Assembly (NCBI GenBank): GCA_035286665.1
Contig: DATECY010000047.1
Coordinates: 1 to 21,205 of the forward strand
Source of the DNA: RBG-16-68-21 sp035286665
GTDB taxonomy: Bacteria > Actinomycetota > Acidimicrobiia > Spongiisociales > UBA11373
Length of the DNA stretch: 21,205 nt
Direction of reading: 5' to 3'
Part shown: one piece after another, positions 7,751 to 14,352 of the stretch
How the letters are laid out: each line of letters starts with the position of its first letter
Numbering within the stretch: the first letter of the stretch is position 1
The notes under the pieces: generated by a model
What the model was told of the DNA's origin: nothing
What the model saw: the letters and a program-made list of their open reading frames with translations, nothing else
Database searches by the model: none
Made by a program: the position numbers and the translations under genes

Positions 7751-8472
7751 CCCAGACCCCGGTGCTCGAGTTCCGCAACGTGAACACCCACTACGGACCG
7801 GTGCACGTGCTCAGGGACGTCAACCTGACGATCAACGCCGGCGAGATCGTGTGCCTGCTGGGCGGGAACGCCTCGGGCAAGACGACGACGCTCAGGGCCA
7901 TCCTCGGGATGGTGATCCCTTCGTCGGGCGACGTCCTCCTCGACGGCGAGGTGGTGACGAAGTGGCCCACCAGCGACCGGGTGAGGCGCGGGGTGTCGAT
8001 GGTTCCCGAGAATCGCCGGCTGTTCAAGCGCATGACCGTAAAGGAGAACCTCGAGATCGGCTCCTTCCTGCGCGACGACAAGGAGAACCTCGATGGCGAC
8101 ATGGAGCGGATCTTCGGGCTGTTTCCCCGGGTCAAGGAGCGCCTCAGTCAGAAGGCGGGAACGTTGTCGGGTGGAGAGCAGCAGATGGTGGCGGTGGGCC
8201 GGGCGCTGATGGCGCGCCCCAAGGTCCTGCTCATGGACGAGCCGTCGATGGGTCTTGCCCCGGTGCTCGTGGCCCAGAACTTCGAGATCATCCAGCAGAT
8301 CAACGAAGCGGGCACCACCGTGTTCGTCGTCGAGCAGAACGCCAACATGGCGCTGTCGATCGCCGACCGGGGCTACGTCCTCCAAACCGGCCAGATCGTG
8401 TTGTCCGGCACCGCCCAGAGCCTCCTCGCCAACCCCGAGATGCGCACCGCGTACCTGGGAGAGGTCGAGTAG
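7747..8472 (+). CDS. livF: Branched-chain amino acid ABC transporter ATP-binding protein LivF
   Basis: The second ATPase of the importer, 241 residues, normal for LivF. The start overlaps the livG stop (ATGA) with GAGGGGG upstream. Motifs are Walker A GGNASGKT (39-46), the LivF-type VPENRRLF in place of a Q-loop (86-93), a canonical signature LSGGEQQ (140-146), Walker B VLLMDEP (160-166) followed by SMGLAP, and VVEQN (194-198), where LivF has Gln instead of the H-loop His. It is the last gene of the liv operon; a gap of 149 nt filled with heptamer repeats follows. Confidence 0.93.
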   Translation: MTQTPVLEFRNVNTHYGPVHVLRDVNLTINAGEIVCLLGGNASGKTTTLRAILGMVIPSSGDVLLDGEVVTKWPTSDRVRRGVSMVPENRRLFKRMTVKENLEIGSFLRDDKENLDGDMERIFGLFPRVKERLSQKAGTLSGGEQQMVAVGRALMARPKVLLMDEPSMGLAPVLVAQNFEIIQQINEAGTTVFVVEQNANMALSIADRGYVLQTGQIVLSGTAQSLLANPEMRTAYLGEVE

Positions 8473-8484
8473 GCGACTCCGCTC

Positions 8485-8519
8485 TTCTCGTTTTTCGTTT
8501 CTCGTTTTTCGTTTCTCGG
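8485..8519 (+). repeat. Heptamer tandem repeat, pyrimidine-rich (array A)
   Basis: Five consecutive 7-nt units, 13 nt after the livF stop: TTCTCGT, TTTTCGT, TTCTCGT, TTTTCGT, TTCTCGG. Units alternate between two forms, so the higher-order period is 14 nt. The same unit family recurs at 14184-14232. The arrays look like the short tandemly repeated (STRR) heptamers known from cyanobacteria in form, not in sequence. The low-GC composition stands out from the surrounding genes. Confidence 0.9.
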
Positions 8520-8530
8520 CACGCTCTTCT

Positions 8531-8579
8531 GCGAATTGCGAATTGCGAATTGCGCATTGCGCATTGCGAATTGCGAACA
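8531..8579 (+). repeat. Heptamer tandem repeat GCGAATT (array B)
   Basis: Seven consecutive 7-nt units: GCGAATT three times, GCGCATT twice, GCGAATT, GCGAACA. It lies 11 nt after array A in the livF to M16-protease gap. The unit sequence differs from array A but has the same length. Both strands give open frames of repeated residues (NCELRIA-like or RNSQFAI-like), which I treat as artefacts. Confidence 0.93.
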
Positions 8580-8605
8580 GCGACAGGCATCGAACGCCAC
8601 CTCGT

Positions 8606-8611
8606 TACCAT
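8606..8611 (+). promoter_or_regulatory. Probable -10 box for a near-leaderless M16 protease mRNA
   Basis: TACCAT fits the actinobacterial TAnnnT -10 form and ends 10 nt before the ATG at 8622. No Shine-Dalgarno sequence precedes that ATG (the leader is CCCTCCACCC), so transcription probably starts at or just before the start codon. No clear -35. Confidence 0.45.
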
Positions 8612-8621
8612 CCCTCCACCC

Positions 8622-9872
8622 ATGGACCATCAAATCAGCAGCCTCCCCAACGGCCTCCGGGTGATCTCCGAGTCGATGCCCTCGATTCGCTCGGTTGCGG
8701 TCGGGTGCTGGGTGGACACCGGCAGCCGCGACGAGACCGACGTCGAGGCAGGTTGCTCGCACTTCCTCGAGCATCTCCTGTTCAAGGGGACCGACCTTCT
8801 CGGCGCCCGCGAGATCGCCGAGGCGTTCGACGCGGTCGGGGCCAGGTCCAACGCCTTCACGTCGAAGGAGTACACGTGTTACTGGGCCCAGATGCGCGAC
8901 GAGGACCTCCCCATGGGTCTCGGCCTGCTGTCGGAGATGATCCAGCGTCCGGCGTTCCGCGAAGAAGAGATCGCATCGGAGGCCAACGTCGTACTCGAAG
9001 AGATCAACATGAACGAGGACGATCCCTCGGACGTCGCTCACGACCAGTTCGCTCAAGCGCTCTGGGATGGGCACGTGCTCGCCAAGCCGGTGCTGGGAAC
9101 GAAGGAGTCGATCACCGGCATGACTCGGGACGTGATCAGCGGCTACTGGTCGCGCCGCTACCACCCATCGACGGTGGTCGTGGCCGCCGCCGGGTATCTC
9201 GATCACCAGGACCTGGTCGATATGGTCTCGGATCGATTCGGCGGATGGGGCGGGTCGGCCGCCGATCACGACCTGGCCGAGCCCGGGATCGACACGGCGG
9301 TCAGAGTCGTCAACCGGGACACCGAGCAGGCTCACCTGGTCATCGGCGGTGAAGCCCTGAACCGTGGGGACGACCGGCGCTTCTCGTTCGGCATCCTCAA
9401 CCACGTCGTCGGCGGGGGCATGTCCAGCAGGCTCTTCCGCGAGGTGCGCGAGGAGCGCGGTCTGGCCTACGCGGTGTATTCGTTCCGCATGCCGTATGCC
9501 GACTCCGGAGCCTACGGCGTCTACGTGGGCACCACTCCGAAGCAGACGGGAGAGGTGCTGGAGCTGGTGCGCGCCGAGCTGAGCCAGGTGGTCGAGTGGG
9601 GGATCACCGCCGAGGAGCTCGAGCGTGCCAAGGGCAACATGAAGGGCTCGCTCGCACTTTCCATGGAAGACACCAACAGCCGGATGGTGCGCCTGGGACG
9701 CCATGAGTTGACCGGGGTGCCGCATCTCGACCTCGACGAGACGGTGGCCGCCATCGATGCGGTGACCCTCGACGAGGTCCACGCGGTGGCGAGAGATGTC
9801 TTCTCCGGCCCGTTCGTCATCGGTGCCGTTGGACCGTTCGACGCCGCCGACTTGGAGCAGTTCGTCGCATGA
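8622..9872 (+). CDS. M16-family zinc peptidase (processing protease, PepR-like)
   Basis: A 416-residue pitrilysin-type metallopeptidase, close to the usual 410-440 for the bacterial processing-peptidase group. The inverted zinc motif HFLEH is at 47-51 (SHFLEHLLFKGT), with Glu50 as the expected catalytic base. Glu127 in ANVVLEEI lies 76 residues after His51, where the third zinc ligand is expected. The C-terminal half carries RLFREVREERGLAYAVYSF, the R/Y substrate-binding region of the family. The chosen ATG gives the usual N-terminus MDHQISSLPNGLRV; the longer open frame upstream runs through repeat DNA and is rejected. The stop overlaps the dapB start (ATGA). In many actinobacteria this gene follows rpsO-pnp; here the liv operon precedes it. 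The natural substrate is not known. Confidence 0.92.
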   Translation: MDHQISSLPNGLRVISESMPSIRSVAVGCWVDTGSRDETDVEAGCSHFLEHLLFKGTDLLGAREIAEAFDAVGARSNAFTSKEYTCYWAQMRDEDLPMGLGLLSEMIQRPAFREEEIASEANVVLEEINMNEDDPSDVAHDQFAQALWDGHVLAKPVLGTKESITGMTRDVISGYWSRRYHPSTVVVAAAGYLDHQDLVDMVSDRFGGWGGSAADHDLAEPGIDTAVRVVNRDTEQAHLVIGGEALNRGDDRRFSFGILNHVVGGGMSSRLFREVREERGLAYAVYSFRMPYADSGAYGVYVGTTPKQTGEVLELVRAELSQVVEWGITAEELERAKGNMKGSLALSMEDTNSRMVRLGRHELTGVPHLDLDETVAAIDAVTLDEVHAVARDVFSGPFVIGAVGPFDAADLEQFVA

Positions 9873-10630
9873 TCCGTGTCGCCGTCTCCGGCGCCGCCGG
9901 CCGCATGGGCCGGATGGTGATGGAGGCGGTGGCGGCGGCCGAGGGCATGGACCTCGTCGCCGGCTACGACCCTGCAGGGCTCGGCGGCGCCGTCGCCGGT
10001 GTGGCCGTCTCACCTGATCGCACTGTCGTCGCCGAAGCGGATGTCGTGGTGGAGTTCACCGTCCCCGATGTCGTGGTGGAGAACATCGCCGCGTGGCATG
10101 GGATGGGGGTCTCGGCAATCGTCGGCACCTCGGGGTTCGACGCCGCGAAGATCGGCCAGGTCTGCTCGTTCTGGGTGACCGGACCGCCCAACTGTCTCGT
10201 CGTGCCCAACTTCTCGATCGGCGCCGTGCTCATGATGCGGTTCGCCGAGTTGGCGGCTCCGCACTTCGCTGCTTCGGAGATCATCGAACTCCACCACGAC
10301 CACAAGGTCGACGCCCCCTCGGGCACGGCGTTGACCACGGCGGAGAGGATCACGGCTGCCGGCGGGCGCCAGGAGCGAGCGGTCGAGTCCGCGGAGAGCG
10401 TCGCCGGGGCGAGAGGTGCCGACGCCGCCACCCGGATCCATTCGGTCCGGCTCCCCGGCCTGCTCGCCCACCAGGAGGTCATTTTCGGCTCGCCCGGTGA
10501 GACCCTGACGATCCGTCACGACACCCTCGACCGGGTGTCGTTCATGCCGGGTGTGCTCTTGGCGATCCGATCGGTGCAAGACCTGCCCGATCCGGTGACG
10601 GTGGGCATCGAGGGGTTGCTGGGGCTGTAG
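9869..10630 (+). CDS. dapB: 4-hydroxy-tetrahydrodipicolinate reductase
   Basis: A 253-residue cytoplasmic enzyme that reduces the DapA product with NAD(P)H in the lysine/diaminopimelate pathway. The N-terminal nucleotide-binding motif is SGAAGRMG (7-14). The active-site signature ELHHDHKVDAPSGTA (140-154) is complete, with His142/His143 and Lys146. The usual GTSGF (86-90) and VPNFSIG (112-118) segments are present. The start overlaps the protease stop (ATGA). Only 17 nt separate its stop from the stop of the convergent thioredoxin gene. dapA lies 1 kb downstream beyond that inserted gene. Confidence 0.96.
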   Translation: MIRVAVSGAAGRMGRMVMEAVAAAEGMDLVAGYDPAGLGGAVAGVAVSPDRTVVAEADVVVEFTVPDVVVENIAAWHGMGVSAIVGTSGFDAAKIGQVCSFWVTGPPNCLVVPNFSIGAVLMMRFAELAAPHFAASEIIELHHDHKVDAPSGTALTTAERITAAGGRQERAVESAESVAGARGADAATRIHSVRLPGLLAHQEVIFGSPGETLTIRHDTLDRVSFMPGVLLAIRSVQDLPDPVTVGIEGLLGL

Positions 10631-10647
10631 AACCGAGCTTCGCTGGC

Positions 10648-11481
10648 TCAGAACAACGCGTTCGCCAAGGCTCTCCGGTAGCTGCTGCTCAGAGGGTGGC
10701 CGGCGCCGAGAACGCCGAACACGTCGACCATCGCCTGGCGGGCCTCCTCCCGAAGTTCGCCTCCGGCCTTGACGACGGCGAGCAGATTGTCGAGCCCGGC
10801 CTCCCATTCGCCCTTGGCGGCGAGAGCCTGGCCCAGATCCACACGGGCGCGGGCGTCTCCGGGGTCGGCGGCGAGTCGCTCTTCGAGGGCTGAGAGATCG
10901 ATGCCCTGGGCTGCCGTGACCCTGGCGGCCGCCTCGAGCTTCTCTACTTCGGAAGTGCGGGGGAGCTTGCCGAGGACGATGAGGGCCTCGTCCGTGTCGC
11001 CGCGAGCGATGAGGAGGGATGCCAGCGCCGTGGCGGCATCTGGGTGATCGGCCACCCCTTCCAGCACCTGGCGGTAGAGGACCTCGGCGCCCGCCTCATC
11101 CCCGTCGAGAGCGAGGTCCCTGGCTCGGTCGACGATGGCGTCGAGTTCACTGGGAAGCAGGCCGTCGATCCAGAGGCGGAGCGACGGCTCGGGGATGGCC
11201 CCGATGAACTGACTCACCGGCTTGCCACCCTTGAAGGCGATGACCGTCGGGATCGACTGAATGCCGAATCTGGTCGCGAGCGCCTGGTTGGCGTCGGTGT
11301 CGACCTTGACGAGTTCGAACGCGCCATCGTATTCGGAGGCGAGCCGCTCCAGAGCCGGTCCGAGCACCTTGCACGGTCCGCACCATTCGGCCCAGAAGTC
11401 CACCACGACGGGGACCTCCTCGCTGCGGTGGAGCACCTCTTGGGAGAACTGCTGCTGATCGATGTCTTTGACGTGTGACAT
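10648..11481 (-). CDS. Thioredoxin-domain protein with C-terminal TPR region (YbbN/CnoX-like)
   Basis: A 277-residue cytoplasmic protein. Residues 1-110 are a thioredoxin fold with the redox motif WCGPC (33-37) and cis-proline Pro78 in SIPTVIAF. Residues about 111-277 are Ala/Leu/Glu-rich helices with a TPR-like pattern (DALDGDEAGAEVLYRQVLEG-type repeats), as in the YbbN/CnoX co-chaperone family. E. coli YbbN lacks the second active-site Cys; here both are present, so disulfide exchange is plausible. The preferred start is the ATG at 11481. In-frame alternatives are GTG 11493 and ATG 11499 (283 aa); none has a strong ribosome binding site. The much longer frame reaching back over dapA is rejected. 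It is the only minus-strand gene inside an otherwise plus-strand cluster and is convergent to dapB and divergent from dapA. Confidence 0.9.
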   Translation of the reverse strand: MSHVKDIDQQQFSQEVLHRSEEVPVVVDFWAEWCGPCKVLGPALERLASEYDGAFELVKVDTDANQALATRFGIQSIPTVIAFKGGKPVSQFIGAIPEPSLRLWIDGLLPSELDAIVDRARDLALDGDEAGAEVLYRQVLEGVADHPDAATALASLLIARGDTDEALIVLGKLPRTSEVEKLEAAARVTAAQGIDLSALEERLAADPGDARARVDLGQALAAKGEWEAGLDNLLAVVKAGGELREEARQAMVDVFGVLGAGHPLSSSYRRALANALF

Positions 11482-11625
11482 GGCGTTACTCACAACCATC
11501 GCGGGTAGGTTTCGTGTTCCGAGGTTAGAGGGCGCGACGACCCGTCGGCGCCCGCTCGGGGAGCATCGGGAGGGAGAGTCACGTCGAATTCGGGCCGGCG
11601 GACGCTCGATGCCATTCAGGCGGAC

Positions 11626-11648
11626 TACCGTCACCGTCGACCAGGAGG
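11626..11648 (+). promoter_or_regulatory. dapA -10 candidate and Shine-Dalgarno
   Basis: TACCGT (11626-11631) is a TAnnnT-type -10 candidate. AGGAGG (11643-11648) is a perfect Shine-Dalgarno that sets the TTG start at 11653. The remaining part of the 171-nt divergent gap (11482-11652) holds an imperfect GC hairpin around 11532-11550 and TAACCT on the minus strand (complement of 11522-11527), which could be the -10 of the thioredoxin gene. No strong -35 is visible for either. Confidence 0.5.
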
Positions 11649-11652
11649 CCTC

Positions 11653-12537
11653 TTGACCACTCCATTCGGCCCGGTGCTCACCGCGATGATCACCCCCTTC
11701 GGCCCCGACGGAGCCATCGACCACGGCACCGTCTGGGAGCTCGCCAACCATCTCATCGACACGGGTTCGGATGGCATCGTCGTCGGCGGCACCACCGGTG
11801 AGGCTCCGACGTTGAGTGAGGACGAGAAGGTGGCGTTGTTCCGCGCGGTCGTGGACGCCGTCGGCAGCAGGGCCACGGTCGTGGCCGGTTCCGGTACCTA
11901 CGACACGGCTGAGTCGGTTCACCTCACCAAGCGCGCCGCCGAGGCCGGGGTGCATGGGGTGATGGCGGTGACGCCGTACTACTCGCGGCCATCGCAGCAG
12001 GGACTGTTCGAGCATTTCACCGCCGTCGCCGAGGCGTCCGAGGTCCCGGTGCTGGTCTACAACATCCCCTCGCGCACCGGCCGCCTCATCGAGGTCGACA
12101 CCTTGGCCCGCCTCTCCGCCCACCCCCGCATCGTCGCCGTCAAGGATGCCGTAGGGGATCTGGCGTTCACCACGCGGACTCGCCTGGCGTGCGCCGACGA
12201 CTTCGCCATCTACTCGGGCGACGACATCCTCACGCTGCCGATCATGGCGGTGGGAGGCATCGGGATCGTCTCGGTGGCATCCCACCTCGCCGGCGAGCAG
12301 GTCAAGGCGATGGTCGACGCCGCCACAGCCGGAGATTGGACCGAGGCGCGGCGCTACCACCTCGGGCTTGCGCCGCTGTTCTCCGCGCTGTTCCTCGAGC
12401 CGAACCCGATGGGCGTCAAGGCATCCCTCGACGCCCTCTGGCGCCCGGTGGGCCGTCCGAGACTCCCGTTGGTTGCCGCGTCGGTCGAGACCGTGAGCGC
12501 AGTCAAGGAGGCTCTGGCGGCGGCCAGGGCGCTATGA
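11653..12537 (+). CDS. dapA: 4-hydroxy-tetrahydrodipicolinate synthase
   Basis: A 294-residue cytoplasmic aldolase condensing pyruvate with aspartate semialdehyde, the first committed step to diaminopimelate and lysine. The start is TTG, chosen because AGGAGG lies 4 nt upstream and because the next ATG (11683) would remove conserved residues (TPFGPVLTAMITPF). Motifs are GGTTGE (45-50), TPYYSRP (107-113), YNIPSRTG with Tyr136 and Arg141, and the Schiff-base Lys164 in VAVKDA. All expected catalytic residues are present. The stop overlaps the RNase J start (ATGA), which is the common dapA-rnj coupling of actinobacteria. Confidence 0.96.
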   Translation: MTTPFGPVLTAMITPFGPDGAIDHGTVWELANHLIDTGSDGIVVGGTTGEAPTLSEDEKVALFRAVVDAVGSRATVVAGSGTYDTAESVHLTKRAAEAGVHGVMAVTPYYSRPSQQGLFEHFTAVAEASEVPVLVYNIPSRTGRLIEVDTLARLSAHPRIVAVKDAVGDLAFTTRTRLACADDFAIYSGDDILTLPIMAVGGIGIVSVASHLAGEQVKAMVDAATAGDWTEARRYHLGLAPLFSALFLEPNPMGVKASLDALWRPVGRPRLPLVAASVETVSAVKEALAAARAL

Positions 12538-14165
12538 CGGTTCGAGTCTCGTTCCTCGGAGGGCTCGGCGACATCGGACGCAACTGCGCCACCGTGGAGA
12601 TCGACGGTCGCATCGCCCTCATCGACTGTGGGCTGATGTTCCCCGAGGAGGACATGCTGGGGGTTGATCTCGTGCTGCCCGACTTCTCCTCGATCGTCGC
12701 ACGCCGCGACGCCGTCGAGTGCGTCATCCTCACCCACGGACACGAAGATCACGTGGGTGCGTTGTCCTACTTCCTGGGAGGCGTGAACGTGCCGGTGTAC
12801 GGGACGCCGCTCGCGGTGGCATTCGCCCGGTCGCGGCTCGAGGAGGCCGGCATCGACGCCGACCTGCGGGTGGTCTCCACCGGGGTGTGGACCGATCACG
12901 GGCCGTTCCGATTCATGCACATCCCCGTATCGCACTCGATTCCTCAAGGTGCCGGCATCGCCTTCGACACCCCCGAGGGGCTCATCGTCCACAGCGGCGA
13001 CTTCAAACTCGATCCCACCCCGATCGACCACGTACCCACCGACCTCCCCGAGTTCGCCGCGTTGGGGCGCGAGGGTGTGCGACTGCTGCTCTCGGACAGC
13101 ACCAACGCCGAGGTGCCCGGGTTCGTCCCGTCGGAGTCGAGTCTGAGCCAGCCCCTGTACGAGATCGTGGTGGAGACGACGGGACGCCTGGTGGCCGCCT
13201 GCTTCGCGTCGCACATCCACAGGGTGCAGCAGATCGTCGACGCCGCCGTCGACGCCGGCCGGTACGTCGGGTTCATGGGTCGGTCGATGATCCGCAATGT
13301 CCCGACCGCCGAGGAGCTCGGGCTGATCGACATCCCGGCCGACTCGATCTTGCCGATCGAAGAACTGCTGCGACTCCCTCCCGAGCAGACCGCGATCGTG
13401 TCCACGGGAAGCCAGGGTGAGCCATTCGCGGCTCTGTCGCTCATGGCTGCCGGTGAACACCGCTGGGTGAAGATCGAGGAGGGGGACACCGTGATCATCT
13501 CGGCCCGTCCCATCCCGGGCAACGAGACCAAGGTGAGCCGGGTGATCAACGGCCTCCTGAAGCTCGGCGCCAAGGTGTACCACGGCAACAACGCCACTGT
13601 GCACGTCTCCGGTCACGGTGCCCGCGAGGAGCTCAAGACCTTCATCAACGTCGTTCGTCCGCAGGCGTTCGTGCCCGTGCACGGCGAGTATCGACATCTG
13701 CGCGCCCACGCCGATCTCGCCACCGAGATGCGGGTCCCCGAAGTGTTCCTGTGTACCGACGGAGACGCCGTGGTCCTCGAGGGCGGGGTGGCCCGTCACG
13801 AGCGTCAGGTCGTCTCCGGCGCCCACGTGTACGTGGACGGCCTCGAGGTGGCCGGGTCGGTGCAGGGCGTCATTCGGGACCGGCAGCACCTCGCCGAGGA
13901 CGGCGTGGTCGTGGTCACGCTCGCCGTGGATCTGCGCACCGGCGAGATCGTCCAGGGTCCCGACCTCGACAGCCACGGCTTCACGGATGACCCGGCCGCC
14001 ATCTTCGACAAGGCGACGAAGGCGATTCGCGACGAGGTGGAGGGCATCGAGCCGCCGTTTGAGGTGGAGCGGATCCGCCGCGTCGTCCGCAGCGCGGTCA
14101 ACCGGGTCACGCGGGCCGAGACCGGCCGCAAGGCGGTCGTGATCGTCGTGGTGCTCGAGGTCTGA
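12534..14165 (+). CDS. rnj: Ribonuclease J
   Basis: A 543-residue metallo-beta-lactamase/beta-CASP nuclease, normal length. It acts in mRNA decay and rRNA maturation as a 5'-3' exo- and endonuclease. Motif 2 is HGHEDH (68-73), giving the metal-binding histidines and Asp72. Other conserved parts are VSHSIPQG, VHSGDFKLDPTP, the beta-CASP segment FASHIHRVQQ, HVSGHG and the C-terminal FVPVHGEYRHL. The ATG overlaps the dapA stop, which ties expression of the two genes together. A 187-nt gap with a heptamer array and a palindrome follows before ftsK. Confidence 0.96.
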   Translation: MTVRVSFLGGLGDIGRNCATVEIDGRIALIDCGLMFPEEDMLGVDLVLPDFSSIVARRDAVECVILTHGHEDHVGALSYFLGGVNVPVYGTPLAVAFARSRLEEAGIDADLRVVSTGVWTDHGPFRFMHIPVSHSIPQGAGIAFDTPEGLIVHSGDFKLDPTPIDHVPTDLPEFAALGREGVRLLLSDSTNAEVPGFVPSESSLSQPLYEIVVETTGRLVAACFASHIHRVQQIVDAAVDAGRYVGFMGRSMIRNVPTAEELGLIDIPADSILPIEELLRLPPEQTAIVSTGSQGEPFAALSLMAAGEHRWVKIEEGDTVIISARPIPGNETKVSRVINGLLKLGAKVYHGNNATVHVSGHGAREELKTFINVVRPQAFVPVHGEYRHLRAHADLATEMRVPEVFLCTDGDAVVLEGGVARHERQVVSGAHVYVDGLEVAGSVQGVIRDRQHLAEDGVVVVTLAVDLRTGEIVQGPDLDSHGFTDDPAAIFDKATKAIRDEVEGIEPPFEVERIRRVVRSAVNRVTRAETGRKAVVIVVVLEV

Positions 14166-14183
14166 GCTGGGCTTCGCTCGGCC

Positions 14184-14232
14184 GTTCTTCGGTTCTCGTT
14201 TTTCGGTTCTCGTTTTTCGTTGCTCGTTCTTC
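14184..14232 (+). repeat. Heptamer tandem repeat, pyrimidine-rich (array C)
   Basis: Seven 7-nt units starting 19 nt after the rnj stop: GTTCTTC, GGTTCTC, GTTTTTC, GGTTCTC, GTTTTTC, GTTGCTC, GTTCTTC. The unit is the same family as array A at 8485-8519 (there GTTTTTC alternates with GTTTCTC in the same register). The 14-nt alternation GTTTTTC / GKTTCTC is seen in both. Confidence 0.9.
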
Positions 14233-14289
14233 TACGCGCAGCGTCTGTGAGGACTTCCGGCTGGGGATTGGAGCCTGGGGACGGGCGAC

Positions 14290-14320
14290 TCAAACGATTC
14301 GCCGGAGGTGAATCGTTTGA
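14290..14320 (+). promoter_or_regulatory. Perfect 11-bp inverted repeat upstream of ftsK (operator or RNA hairpin)
   Basis: TCAAACGATTC (14290-14300) and GAATCGTTTGA (14310-14320) are exact reverse complements around the 9-nt spacer GCCGGAGGT. The right arm overlaps the candidate ftsK -35 TTGAAC (14317-14322), the expected geometry for a repressor operator. Read as RNA, the loop would expose GGAGG, 6 nt before an in-frame TTG at 14317. The arms are AT-richer than the flanking DNA. Confidence 0.7.
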
Positions 14321-14344
14321 ACTACACCCGTGTCGGCCTAACCT
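14317..14344 (+). promoter_or_regulatory. ftsK promoter
   Basis: TTGAAC (14317-14322) and TAACCT (14339-14344) are spaced by 16 nt and the -10 ends 8 nt before the ATG at 14353. That predicts a leaderless or nearly leaderless ftsK mRNA. It is the only promoter in the window where both hexamers look reasonable. Confidence 0.55.
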
Positions 14345-14352
14345 CAGACCAC

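Noticed and set aside
8485..8579. CRISPR array
   Set aside because: Units are 7 nt and directly adjacent with no spacers, and there is no cas gene nearby.
7734..8621. Upstream extension of the M16 protease frame through livF and the repeat arrays
   Set aside because: The extension has repeated NCELRIA-like residues produced by the GCGAATT array and overlaps livF; the family N-terminus begins at 8622.
8373..10013. Minus-strand open frame of 546 codons opposite livF end, M16 protease and dapB
   Set aside because: It lies opposite three clear genes, is Arg/His/Pro-rich as expected for the complement of high-GC codons, and runs through the heptamer array. No domain is recognisable.
10631..10647. 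Bidirectional terminator between dapB and the thioredoxin gene
   Set aside because: Only a 4-bp GAGC/GCTC pairing can be drawn, with no T-run; too weak to call.
11482..12360. N-terminal extension of the thioredoxin protein over dapA
   Set aside because: The extra residues are antisense to DapA and show no domain; the thioredoxin fold starts within a few residues of 11481.
12354..13976. Minus-strand open frame of 540 codons opposite dapA and rnj
   Set aside because: A GC-bias shadow of RNase J, which has all its catalytic motifs on the plus strand.
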